Source: DASQMT01 sp963827335 (GTDB taxonomy: Bacteria > Actinomycetota > Thermoleophilia > Solirubrobacterales > Solirubrobacteraceae). From it: DNA of 64,000 bases. Made by a program: the position numbers and the translations under genes. The stretch spans positions 372,001-436,000 of the forward strand of contig CAWHAP010000023.1 in the NCBI GenBank assembly GCA_963827335.1, in the 5' to 3' direction. Under the pieces are notes generated by a model, which made no database searches, was not told where the DNA came from, and saw only the letters and a program-made list of their open reading frames with translations. The stretch's first letter is position 1. Each line of letters starts with the position of its first letter. Of the stretch, positions 7,134-14,240 are shown piece after piece.

Positions 7134-9224
7134 ATGCTCGAGGCGCTCTTCGACCCGCGCTCGGTCGCGGTCGTGGGCGCGTCCGAGGACCCGCGCAAGT
7201 GGGGCAACTGGCTCGCCCTGGGGGCGCTGCGCGGGGCTGCGCGGCGTGACGTCCACCTCGTGAACCGCGGTGCCGGCGAGGTGCTGGGGCGGCCCGCGTT
7301 CGCCTCCGTGGGCGCGATCGGGGCGCCCGTCGAGCTGGTCGTCGCGGCGGTGCCCGGGCCTGGCCTCGCGGCCGTCGTGGAGGACGCGCTCGGCGCCGGG
7401 GCGCGGGCGATCGTGGCGATCCCGTCGGGGGTCGCGCTCGATCCGGGGCTCGCGGAGCGGGTGCGGGCCGCGGGCGCCGTCCTGCTCGGACCCAACTGCA
7501 TGGGCGTGCTCGACAGCGCCGCGGGCCTCGAGCTGGTGCCCGAGCCGATGCCGGCGGGTGCGATCGGGCTCGTCTCGCAGAGCGGCCAGCTCGCCATGGA
7601 GCTGGCCGGGTTCGCGGCCGAGGCGGGGCTCGGGTTCAGCCGCTTCGCCTCGCTGGGCGATCAGGCGCTGCTCGGGGCCGCGCCGCTGGTGGACATGCTC
7701 GCCGGGCACGCGGGCACGCGGCTCGTCGCGCTCTACCTCGAGGACTTCGGGGACGGCCGGGCGCTGCTGCGGGCGGCGGCGCGGGCCCGCGCGGCGGGCA
7801 AGCCGGTCGTCCTGCTCGCGGCCGAGCCGGGGGCGGCGGTCACGCGCGCGGCGGCGTCCCACACGGGCGCGCTGGCCAGCGGCGAGGACGCGGTCGCGGC
7901 CGCCTGCGCCGCCGCGGGCATCCAGCGCGTGCGGACCCCGCGCGAGCTGGTCGACGTGGCGGGCGCCCTGCTCGGCGCGCCGGCGCTGCGCGGGCGGCGC
8001 ATGGCGGTGGTCGCTGACGGCGGCGGGCACGGCGCGCTGGCCGCGGGCCTGCTGGAGCGCGCCGGGCTGGGCGTGGCCGCGCTGAGCGAGCCCGTGCGCG
8101 ACGGGATCGCGGCGCTGCTCCCGCCGGCCGCCGCGGCGGGCAACCCGGTCGACCTGGCGGGCGGCGGCGAGCGCGACATCCGCACGTTCGCCCGCGTCGT
8201 CGCGGCGCTGGCCGCGTCCGGGGAGGTCGACGGCGTGCTGCTGAGCGGGTTCTTCGGCGGCTACGGGAGCTACGGCGAGGCGGTCGCCGCCGCCGAGGTC
8301 GAGGTCGCGCACGAGCTCGCGCGCGCCGCGGCGGCGGACGGGATCCCCCTCGTCGTGCACAGCCTGCACCCGGATTCGCCGGCAGCGGGCGCCCTGCGGG
8401 CCGGGGGCGTGCCGGTGCACCGCGAGGTCGAGCGCTCCGTGCGGGCGCTGCGCGCGCTCGCGGATGCGCAGGCCCCGCCCCGCGGCGTGCCGGGCGCGCA
8501 CGGCGTCGCGGCCGGCGTGGCGGAGAGCGGCGCGGACGGCGTGGACCCGGCGGCGGGAAGCGTCGCGGCCTGCGTGGACCCCGCGGCCGGTGGCGCGACG
8601 GGCTACGCCGCGGCGCGCGCGCTGTTCGCCGGCGCGGGCGTGCCGCTCGTGGCCGGCGAGATCGTCGGCGGCGACGACGTGCTCGCCGCCGCCGAGCGCG
8701 TCGGGTACCCGGTCGTGCTCAAGGCGCTCGGCTCGCTGCACAAGTCCGATGCGGGCGGGGTCGCGCTCGGGCTCGCCGGCGCGGACGCGCTCGCCGACGC
8801 GCTCGCGGACATGACCGCGCGCCTCGCGCCGCCGGCGTTCGCGGTCGAGCGCATGGCCCCGGGTGGGATCGAGCTGATCGCCGGCGTGCGGCGCGACCCG
8901 CGCTTCGGGCCGCTCGTCCTCGCCGGCGCCGGCGGGGTCCACGCCGAGGTGCTGCGCGACACGGCGGTGGCGCTCGCGCCGGTCGACGACGCCGGCGCCG
9001 AGGCGCTGCTGCGCTCGCTGCGGATCGCGCCGCTGCTGCTCGGCGCGCGCGGGCGGGCGCCGCTGGACCTCGCGGCCGCGGCGCGCGCCGTGGCCGCGCT
9101 CTCGCGGCTGGCGGCGGCGCGGCCCGATCTCGCCGAGCTCGAGGCGAACCCGCTCCTCGTCATGCGCGAGGGCTGCGTGGCGCTCGACGCACGCGTCGTC
9201 CCAGAACGCACGACGGGCGCGTGA
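7134..9224 (+). CDS. ADP-forming acyl-CoA synthetase (acetate-CoA ligase family, fused alpha-beta, 696 aa)
   Basis: Domain order: CoA-binding domain (1-125, 'LFDPRSVAVVGASEDPRKWG', 'LLGPNCMGVLD'), succinyl-CoA-ligase-like domains (about 130-440, 'GLVSQSGQLAME', 'SHTGALASGEDAV' with the conserved phospho-acceptor-type His), an Ala/Gly/Val-rich linker (about 445-485), and a C-terminal ATP-grasp domain ('VGYPVVLKALGSLHKSDAGG', 'LAELEANPLLV'). The family makes acyl-CoA from acid, ATP and CoA with ADP and phosphate as products. The 696-residue alpha-beta fusion is typical. Divergent partner of the acyl-CoA dehydrogenase at 5929-7071. Its stop codon lies inside a 15-bp perfect hairpin. The linker is repetitive and low in complexity and may not be conserved. 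Confidence 0.92.
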   Translation: MLEALFDPRSVAVVGASEDPRKWGNWLALGALRGAARRDVHLVNRGAGEVLGRPAFASVGAIGAPVELVVAAVPGPGLAAVVEDALGAGARAIVAIPSGVALDPGLAERVRAAGAVLLGPNCMGVLDSAAGLELVPEPMPAGAIGLVSQSGQLAMELAGFAAEAGLGFSRFASLGDQALLGAAPLVDMLAGHAGTRLVALYLEDFGDGRALLRAAARARAAGKPVVLLAAEPGAAVTRAAASHTGALASGEDAVAAACAAAGIQRVRTPRELVDVAGALLGAPALRGRRMAVVADGGGHGALAAGLLERAGLGVAALSEPVRDGIAALLPPAAAAGNPVDLAGGGERDIRTFARVVAALAASGEVDGVLLSGFFGGYGSYGEAVAAAEVEVAHELARAAAADGIPLVVHSLHPDSPAAGALRAGGVPVHREVERSVRALRALADAQAPPRGVPGAHGVAAGVAESGADGVDPAAGSVAACVDPAAGGATGYAAARALFAGAGVPLVAGEIVGGDDVLAAAERVGYPVVLKALGSLHKSDAGGVALGLAGADALADALADMTARLAPPAFAVERMAPGGIELIAGVRRDPRFGPLVLAGAGGVHAEVLRDTAVALAPVDDAGAEALLRSLRIAPLLLGARGRAPLDLAAAARAVAALSRLAAARPDLAELEANPLLVMREGCVALDARVVPERTTGA

Positions 9225-9245
9225 CCTGGGAGGTCACGCGCCCGT
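9213..9245. terminator. 15-bp perfect hairpin spanning the synthetase stop codon
   Basis: Arms 9213-9227 and 9231-9245 are perfectly complementary (15 bp, core GGGCGCGTGACC) around a GGG loop. The TGA stop (9222-9224) lies in the left arm. There is no U-run, as is usual in very GC-rich actinobacteria, so this is a terminator-like hairpin or a 3' stability element. It separates the synthetase from the opposite-strand peptide gene. Confidence 0.65.
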
Positions 9246-9264
9246 AGTGGAGGGAGGAGGGGGG

Positions 9265-9309
9265 TCGGTCGCGCGCCCGTTGAGGAGGAGGGGACGAGCG
9301 CGCGACCGA
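9265..9309. terminator. 12-bp stem with 21-base purine-rich loop
   Basis: Arms 9265-9276 and 9298-9309 pair perfectly (core CGGTCGCGCGC). The loop 9277-9297 and the flanks are an A/G tract that continues to about 9350 (repeats of GGAGG/GAGAGG). Read on the minus strand it lies about 44 bases beyond the stop of the 43-residue peptide gene and could terminate it. The G/A-rich flank is unlike anything else in the window. Confidence 0.5.
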
Positions 9310-9352
9310 GCTGGGGGGAGGGGAGGGAGGAGAGGAGAGGAGAGGAAGCGAC

Positions 9353-9484
9353 CTAGACGAGCGGCTTCAGCCAGGCGCCGTTGTCGTACAGGGCGGGGGA
9401 GGCGTCGATCCGGCGGAACTCGGGACGCGTGTCGTAGGCGGTCCCGGCGACCGCGCGGGTCAGACGGCGAAGGGTGCTGGTCAT
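9353..9484 (-). CDS. Putative 43-residue peptide, unknown function
   Basis: An ATG at 9484 on the minus strand is preceded by a strong ribosome site, AAGGAAGG, about six bases upstream, and opens a 43-codon frame. The peptide has a basic N-terminal half ('MTSTLRRLTRAVAG') and a more conserved-looking C-terminal half ('YDTRPEFRRIDASPALYDNG' then 'AWLKPLV'). It has no transmembrane segment or cysteine. The good ribosome site, the hairpins beyond its end and its position in otherwise empty DNA make it likely to be expressed. No modifying enzyme, immunity or export gene lies beside it, so a ribosomally made natural product is only a guess. I do not recognise the family. Confidence 0.55.
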   Translation of the reverse strand: MTSTLRRLTRAVAGTAYDTRPEFRRIDASPALYDNGAWLKPLV

Positions 9485-9640
9485 TGCGGTCCTTCCTTTC
9501 CAAGAAGCTCGGCGGTTGCTGCGATGGGAGAAGAATCGCAACGGAAGGGAGTCCTTCCCACGGGGCCACCATGCGGGTGCGACGCCGGTTGACACGGGCG
9601 CCGGCGGTGGTTCCCTCTGCCCGCTGGTGCGGCAGCCCGT

Positions 9641-9659
9641 ACCCCTCTTCGAGAGGGGT
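9641..9659 (-). terminator. Hairpin downstream of the GntR-Cache gene
   Basis: ACCCCTCT, loop TCG, AGAGGGGT: an 8-bp perfect stem 36 bases past the stop of the minus-strand regulator (9695). It lacks a clear U-run. The rest of 9485-9694 holds only GGAAGG/CCTTCC repeats near 9542-9559 and no gene I can support; the promoter of the 43-residue peptide should lie here. Confidence 0.5.
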
Positions 9660-9694
9660 TCGGAAGGCCGTACCGCGCCGCGTGGGTGGCCCGC

Positions 9695-11194
9695 TCAGCC
9701 GGCGACGAGCACGCGCCAGAGCAGCCGCGGGTCGCCGACCGCGACGTCGTTCGCGCCCGCCCGCCACAGCGTCCCGACGAGCCGGCGCGGCGTGTTCGTG
9801 GCGATGATCCGGTCCCGGTGGTTCACGAGCGCCGCCTCGCCCGCGACGGCCGCGAGCGGCGCCCCGCCGACGGCCTCGACGGCGCCGACGGCGATGTCCG
9901 CCCCGGCGACGCCGAGGAACGCGCCGTCGCGGACGACCGGCAGCGTGAGCGTCAGGATGTGCTCGTTCGTGCCGCTGTGGTCGACGAACGGCCCGGCGAC
10001 CCAGCGGTCGCCCGTGTCCCGCGGCGTCGTGAACCACTCCGCCGCCTCGTAGTCGTAGAAGTCGGGATCGCCGGGGTCGAGCGAGGCGTCCAGGAACACG
10101 GGCGCGCCGCCCGGCACGCTGCGCCACCACTCGAGCCAGCGCGGCACGTCGGCGAGCGCGCCGGGGGCGAAGACCATGCCCGTGCCGGCGAGCAGCGGCT
10201 GGCGCGCCAGCGTGGCGTGGACGAGCGCGCGGACGGGGGCGAGATCCGCGCGCCGCGGCGCCGGCGGCAGCGCGAGCGCGGCTGCGCGCAGGCGCCCCAC
10301 GGAGTCGAACACCTCCGCGAGCGCGTCGTGGACGCGGTCGAGCACGGCTGCGGCGGCTGCGCGCCTGGCGACGGACGCGTCGCGCGCGGGCGCACCGCCG
10401 GCGCGGGCTGCGGGCACGCGGCCGGCGCGAGCCGCGGGCGCTCTCGCCGCCGGCTCGGCGCCGGCGCGGAGGTGGAGCGCGACGACCGCCGCCATCTCCG
10501 CCGCGACGTGCGCGGCCACGCACGCTCGCGCCGCCGCGCCGTCGCGCGCCCGGACCGCGTCGAGGATCGCCCGGTGGTCGGCCAGCGCGCGGGCCGGCCC
10601 GTCGTCGCCGGCGGCGAGCCAGACGAGCGCGCCCGCCTCGGTCTGCAGGTCCATCTCCGCGCGCGTGAGCCGGAGCGAGCGCGTCGTCGCCGCCATCTCG
10701 ACGTGGAACCGCGCGTCGGCGGCGCGCCGCTCCCCGGCCGTCGCCGCGCCGGCCAGGCGCTCGACGTGCTCCGCCAGCCGCGCGACGTCCGCCTCGGACG
10801 CCCGATCCGCCGCCAGCTCCGCCGCCGCCCCCGCGACGGCGGCGCGATGGTCCGCGAGGTCGCGCAGCTCGTCCACGCTCAGCTCGGCCAGCCGCTCGAC
10901 CAGGCGCGCGTGGGCCGCCTCGGCCGGCGCGTGCACGAACGTGCCGCCGTTGCGCCCGCGCCGCGTCTCCACGAGCCCGGTGCGGCGCAGCCCCACCAGC
11001 GCCTCGCGCAGGGTGACGGTGGCCACGCCCAGCTGCGCCGCCAGCTCCGCCTCGGCCGGCAGCTGGTCGCCGTCGCCGAACACGCCGACGCGGATCGCGT
11101 CGGACAGCCGCCGCTCCACCTCCGCCACCCGCCCGCGCGGGTCGAGCGGGGCGAGCACGGCGCGGCGCGCGCTCGACGGCAGATGGCTCGGCAT
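9695..11194 (-). CDS. GntR/FadR-type regulator fused to a C-terminal Cache-like sensor domain (499 aa)
   Basis: Residues about 20-95 are a GntR winged helix ('AIRVGVFGDGDQLPAEAELA', 'LGVATVTLREALVGLRRTGLV', 'GRNGGTFV'). About 100-240 is the helical FCD effector domain with His residues that could bind metal ('ADARFHVEMA', 'DHRAILDAVRARD', 'CVAAHVAAEM'). After an Ala/Arg/Pro-rich linker (about 245-280) comes a ~210-residue domain resembling extracellular Cache (PAS-like) sensors: 'FYDYEAAEWFTTPRDTGDRW', 'TLTLPVVRDGAFLGVAGADI'. Ordinary FadR-type regulators stop at about 240 residues. There is no signal peptide or membrane helix, so the sensor must act in the cytoplasm. It diverges from the Fe-S/FAD oxidase operon over a perfect palindrome and probably controls it. 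Confidence 0.85.
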   Translation of the reverse strand: MPSHLPSSARRAVLAPLDPRGRVAEVERRLSDAIRVGVFGDGDQLPAEAELAAQLGVATVTLREALVGLRRTGLVETRRGRNGGTFVHAPAEAAHARLVERLAELSVDELRDLADHRAAVAGAAAELAADRASEADVARLAEHVERLAGAATAGERRAADARFHVEMAATTRSLRLTRAEMDLQTEAGALVWLAAGDDGPARALADHRAILDAVRARDGAAARACVAAHVAAEMAAVVALHLRAGAEPAARAPAARAGRVPAARAGGAPARDASVARRAAAAAVLDRVHDALAEVFDSVGRLRAAALALPPAPRRADLAPVRALVHATLARQPLLAGTGMVFAPGALADVPRWLEWWRSVPGGAPVFLDASLDPGDPDFYDYEAAEWFTTPRDTGDRWVAGPFVDHSGTNEHILTLTLPVVRDGAFLGVAGADIAVGAVEAVGGAPLAAVAGEAALVNHRDRIIATNTPRRLVGTLWRAGANDVAVGDPRLLWRVLVAG

Positions 11195-11199
11195 CGCGG

Positions 11200-11228
11200 T
11201 TGACAGATTACCTATGGATTCATAGGTT
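11200..11228 (+). promoter_or_regulatory. Promoter with overlapping palindromic operator
   Basis: TTGACA (11200-11205), 17-base spacer, then TAGGTT (11223-11228) fits a sigma-70-type promoter for the gene at 11264. Inside it, ACCTATG-GATT-CATAGGT (11210-11227) is a perfect 7-base inverted repeat with a 4-base centre, overlapping the -10. A bound repressor would block transcription. The natural candidate is the divergent GntR-Cache protein. Confidence 0.65.
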
Positions 11229-11263
11229 TCAGCGGGTCGTGCCGGCCGACCCAGGGGGACCGC

Positions 11264-12487
11264 GTGAGCACCGAGGACTTCGTGCAGGAATGGCGCAACG
11301 CCGCCTACAACTGCTACAGCTCAGGCCACAAGTTCTGCCGCGAGGTCTGCCCCGTGATGCAGGTCGAGCGCAACGAGTCCTGGACCCCCACGGCGTTCCA
11401 CGCGAACGTCGTCGCGATGGAGAAGGGCGAGCTCGAGGTGGCCGACGTCGCCGCCGACTTCGTCAACTGCACCCAGTGCGGCGCGTGCGAGCTGCGCTGC
11501 CCGAACACGCTGTTCACCGGCGACTTCTACCGCTTCCGCACGCGCACGGTCGACCTCGTGAAGGCGGTCCGCGCGCTCGCCGTCGAGCAGGGCATCCACC
11601 AGCCCGGCTACCAGCGCTGGAACCTGCTCACCGACGAGCGCCGTCACGAGCCCGTGCTCGGCGAGGCGGACCAGAACGGCGGCGGGCCGGTCGACCAGGC
11701 GCACGTCGCCGACTGGGCGGCCGGCCTGGACATCCCGATCGGCGGCCCGACGATCCTCTTCGTCGACTGCGAGGCCGCCTTCTACCGCACGAGCGTCCCC
11801 CGCGCCGTCGCGCAGATCCTCCAGCGCGCCGAGATCCCCTTCGGTCTCATGCGCGAGCAGTGGTGCTGCGGCGGGCCGGCCGCCGAGATGGGCTACCTCG
11901 AGCAGGCCCAGCGCTTCGCGCGGCACAACCTCGACGACTGGCGCGCCGCCGGCGTCGAGCGCGTGATCGTGCTCGACCCGCACGACTACATCACGTTCAC
12001 CGAGGACTACCCGAAGTACTTCGGCGACGAGTTCGACATCGAGATCGTGCTCGCCGTCGAGCTGTTCGCCGAGGCGATCCGCGACGGGCGGCTCGCGCCC
12101 GACCGGGCGATCGAGCGGACGATCACCTACCACGACCCGTGCCGCCTGAACAAGCGCAAGGGCATCTGGCAGGAGCCGCGCGAGATCCTGCGCGCGATCC
12201 CGGGCCTGGACTTCCGCGATGTCGACCGGGTGACGCAGTGGTCCTACTGCTCCGGCGGCGGCGCCGGGCTCCCCGTGGAGAAGCCGGAGGTGACGGCGAA
12301 GATCTCCGCCCGCCGGCTCGAGCAGGCAGCGGCGCTCGAGGTCGACACGCTCGTGAGCGCCTGCCCGTGGTCCGAGCGCCCGCTCTCCGAGGCGGGGGAA
12401 GCGCAGCGGATCGACGTGGTCGACATCCACGAGCTGCTGGCGGAATCGCTGGGCATCGAGGTCGGCGGACGGAGGGGAGCCGAATGA
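11264..12487 (+). CDS. CCG-domain (Fe-S)-binding oxidoreductase subunit (GlpC/LutA/GlcF-like, 407 aa)
   Basis: N-terminal ferredoxin-type cysteines: 'KFCREVCPV' with an upstream Cys, and 'NCTQCGACELRCPNT', a full [4Fe-4S] CxxCxxxxxxCP-like set. Two CCG (cysteine-rich) domains follow: 'QWCCGGPAAEMG' (about residue 205) and 'YHDPCRLNKRKG' with 'YCSGGGAGLP' (about 290-330), then 'LVSACPW'. Such subunits take electrons from a partner FAD oxidase in lactate, glycolate or glycerol-3-phosphate-type dehydrogenases. The partner is the next gene, coupled by ATGA. GTG start 28 bases after the TAGGTT element. The physiological substrate is not evident. Confidence 0.88.
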   Translation: MSTEDFVQEWRNAAYNCYSSGHKFCREVCPVMQVERNESWTPTAFHANVVAMEKGELEVADVAADFVNCTQCGACELRCPNTLFTGDFYRFRTRTVDLVKAVRALAVEQGIHQPGYQRWNLLTDERRHEPVLGEADQNGGGPVDQAHVADWAAGLDIPIGGPTILFVDCEAAFYRTSVPRAVAQILQRAEIPFGLMREQWCCGGPAAEMGYLEQAQRFARHNLDDWRAAGVERVIVLDPHDYITFTEDYPKYFGDEFDIEIVLAVELFAEAIRDGRLAPDRAIERTITYHDPCRLNKRKGIWQEPREILRAIPGLDFRDVDRVTQWSYCSGGGAGLPVEKPEVTAKISARRLEQAAALEVDTLVSACPWSERPLSEAGEAQRIDVVDIHELLAESLGIEVGGRRGAE

Positions 12488-13995
12488 GCACGCTCGCCCC
12501 CGGGATCGACGACCGCGCGCTCGAGGAGCTCACCCAGGTCCTCGGCGCCGACCACGTCTTCACGGAGAAGCCCGCGCGCCTGCACCGCGCCCGCGTGCCG
12601 GCGCCGTTCCCGGTGCACAGGTGGGCCGACCACCTGCCCGACGTCGTCGTGCTCCCGGCGTCCACCGAGGAGGTCGCGGAGATCGTCAGGATCGCCAACC
12701 GCTTCCGCATCCCCGTCGTGCCGCGCTCGGGCGGGACGGGCCTGACCGACGGCGCCGTGCCGCTGCGCCACGGCATCCTGCTCGACCTCAAGCGGCTCGA
12801 CAAGCTGCACGAGCTGGACCTCGAGAACCGCACGTGCACGGTCGGCGCGGGCATGAACATGCTCAAGCTGAACGAGCAGCTCGGCAAGCACGGGCTGATC
12901 TATCCCGACGACCCCGCGTCCTATCCGTGCTCGCTCGTCGGCGGCCGGATCGGCACGAGCGGCTGGTCGCTGATCGGCTCGCGCTACGGCCACACGCGCG
13001 ACCTCGTGCTCAGCTTCGTGCACGTCCTGCCCACGGGCGAGGTCGTGCGCTTCGGCGACGGCGGCGGCCCCAAGCTGGCGAAGAGCTCGACGGGCTACAC
13101 CATGAAGCCGCTGTTCATGGGTCACCAGGGCACGCTCGGCGTCGCGACGGAGGCGACGCTCAAGCTCTACTCCAAGCCCGAGGCCGAGCTGTCGCCGTTC
13201 TGGGCCTTCGGGGACTACGAGACCGCCCATCGCGCGCTCCGCGACATCGTCTGGACGAACTGCGCGACGTTCGCCGGCGCGGTCCTGTTCGACGAGGAGA
13301 AGGTCCGCTACCTGCGCCGTGACGACGAGGCCTACATCCCGCAGCCGGCGGACGTCCGCGCGCTCGTCTGCGCCGTCCTCTACGGCAACGAGGACGAGGT
13401 CCGCGCCGGCGGCAAGCGGCTGATGCGGGCGGCGAGGACGGCGGGGGCGCGCTACCTCGGCGACGAGATCTCCCACGGCGACTGGGCCGCGCGCCACGAC
13501 CGCTACGCGACGCCGCTGCACGGCCGCACGAAGGCGGGGCAGGTCGTGCCGATGAGCTGGCACTGCGAGGACGCGGAGATCAACTGGACCGAGCTGCCCG
13601 CGGTCCGCCGCGAGTGGCACGAGATCGTCGCCCGCCTGCGCGCGCGGACCGACGTGTTCGACGACTGGGGCATGTTCGCGTACACGAGCGCGCGCACCGG
13701 CGTCAGCTACCTCACGGAGATCGACGTCGGCATCTGGGAGCAGGAGCTCGACGACGAGACCTGGGCGATGTGGATCGAGGCCAAGCGCGACATCGCCCGC
13801 GTCGCGGTCGCGCACGGCGGGTCCATCAGCTCGTGCCACGGCGCCTGCCGCGAGGGCGAGGTCGACGTGGTGCCCGACGAGCTGGGCGGCGGCTACGACG
13901 TCATGAAGGCGCTCAAGCGCACGCTGGACCCCAACAACGTCATGAACCCGGGCAAGTACGGGCTCGACGGCGCGTTCGAGGAGGACCTCAAGTGA
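12484..13995 (+). CDS. FAD-linked oxidase (GlcD/VAO-type, 503 aa)
   Basis: FAD_binding_4 domain (about residues 50-230) with 'PVVPRSGGTGLTDG', 'GGRIGTSGWSLIGSRYGHTR' and 'LFMGHQGTLGVATEATLKLY', then the FAD-oxidase C-terminal domain with 'GGSISSCHGACREG' and the usual end 'LKRTLDPNNVMNPGKYGL'. This is the flavin subunit of a 2-hydroxyacid or alcohol dehydrogenase whose electrons pass to the Fe-S partner just upstream (ATGA overlap). The substrate loops differ from lactate/glycolate enzymes I know. The neighbouring luciferase-like oxidoreductase suggests a specialised substrate. It overlaps the next small gene by GTGA. Confidence 0.9.
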   Translation: MSTLAPGIDDRALEELTQVLGADHVFTEKPARLHRARVPAPFPVHRWADHLPDVVVLPASTEEVAEIVRIANRFRIPVVPRSGGTGLTDGAVPLRHGILLDLKRLDKLHELDLENRTCTVGAGMNMLKLNEQLGKHGLIYPDDPASYPCSLVGGRIGTSGWSLIGSRYGHTRDLVLSFVHVLPTGEVVRFGDGGGPKLAKSSTGYTMKPLFMGHQGTLGVATEATLKLYSKPEAELSPFWAFGDYETAHRALRDIVWTNCATFAGAVLFDEEKVRYLRRDDEAYIPQPADVRALVCAVLYGNEDEVRAGGKRLMRAARTAGARYLGDEISHGDWAARHDRYATPLHGRTKAGQVVPMSWHCEDAEINWTELPAVRREWHEIVARLRARTDVFDDWGMFAYTSARTGVSYLTEIDVGIWEQELDDETWAMWIEAKRDIARVAVAHGGSISSCHGACREGEVDVVPDELGGGYDVMKALKRTLDPNNVMNPGKYGLDGAFEEDLK

Positions 13996-14240
13996 GCCCG
14001 TTCCGCCCCGCCGAGGACCGCGTCCCGCCGCCGCCGCAGCAGATGAGCGACGTGGCGATCATGCGCTTCGAGCACATCTTCGAGGTCGACCCGAAGCTGA
14101 TGCAGGAGCACGTCCGGCAGCAGCGGTTCCCCAACTGGGACACCCAGCGCATCGCGGCGAGCCGGCTGGACCACCTGGACTGGATGCACCGGCACTTCGC
14201 CGATGTCGTCATCTCTGGAGAGGAGCTGTCGGATGAGTGA
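13992..14240 (+). CDS. Small protein of unknown function (82 aa)
   Basis: A GTG overlapping the stop of the FAD oxidase opens an 82-codon frame whose end overlaps the next gene by 8 bases. Both junctions are typical of genuine operon members. The N-terminus is Pro/Arg-rich ('FRPAEDRVPPPPQQ'), followed by a helical segment with 'MRFEHIFEVDPKLMQEHV', 'NWDTQRIAASRLDHLDWMHR'. An internal ATG at 14043 could be the true start. No domain, signal or membrane helix recognised. Context suggests an accessory subunit of the oxidase complex. Confidence 0.6.
   Translation: MSPFRPAEDRVPPPPQQMSDVAIMRFEHIFEVDPKLMQEHVRQQRFPNWDTQRIAASRLDHLDWMHRHFADVVISGEELSDE

Noticed and set aside
9250..9350. Possible CRISPR or tandem repeat array in the GGAGG tract
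   Set aside because: No regular repeat-spacer periodicity; simple purine-rich low complexity.
9589..9594. TTGACA as a plus-strand promoter
   Set aside because: No matching -10 and no plus-strand gene downstream until 11264.
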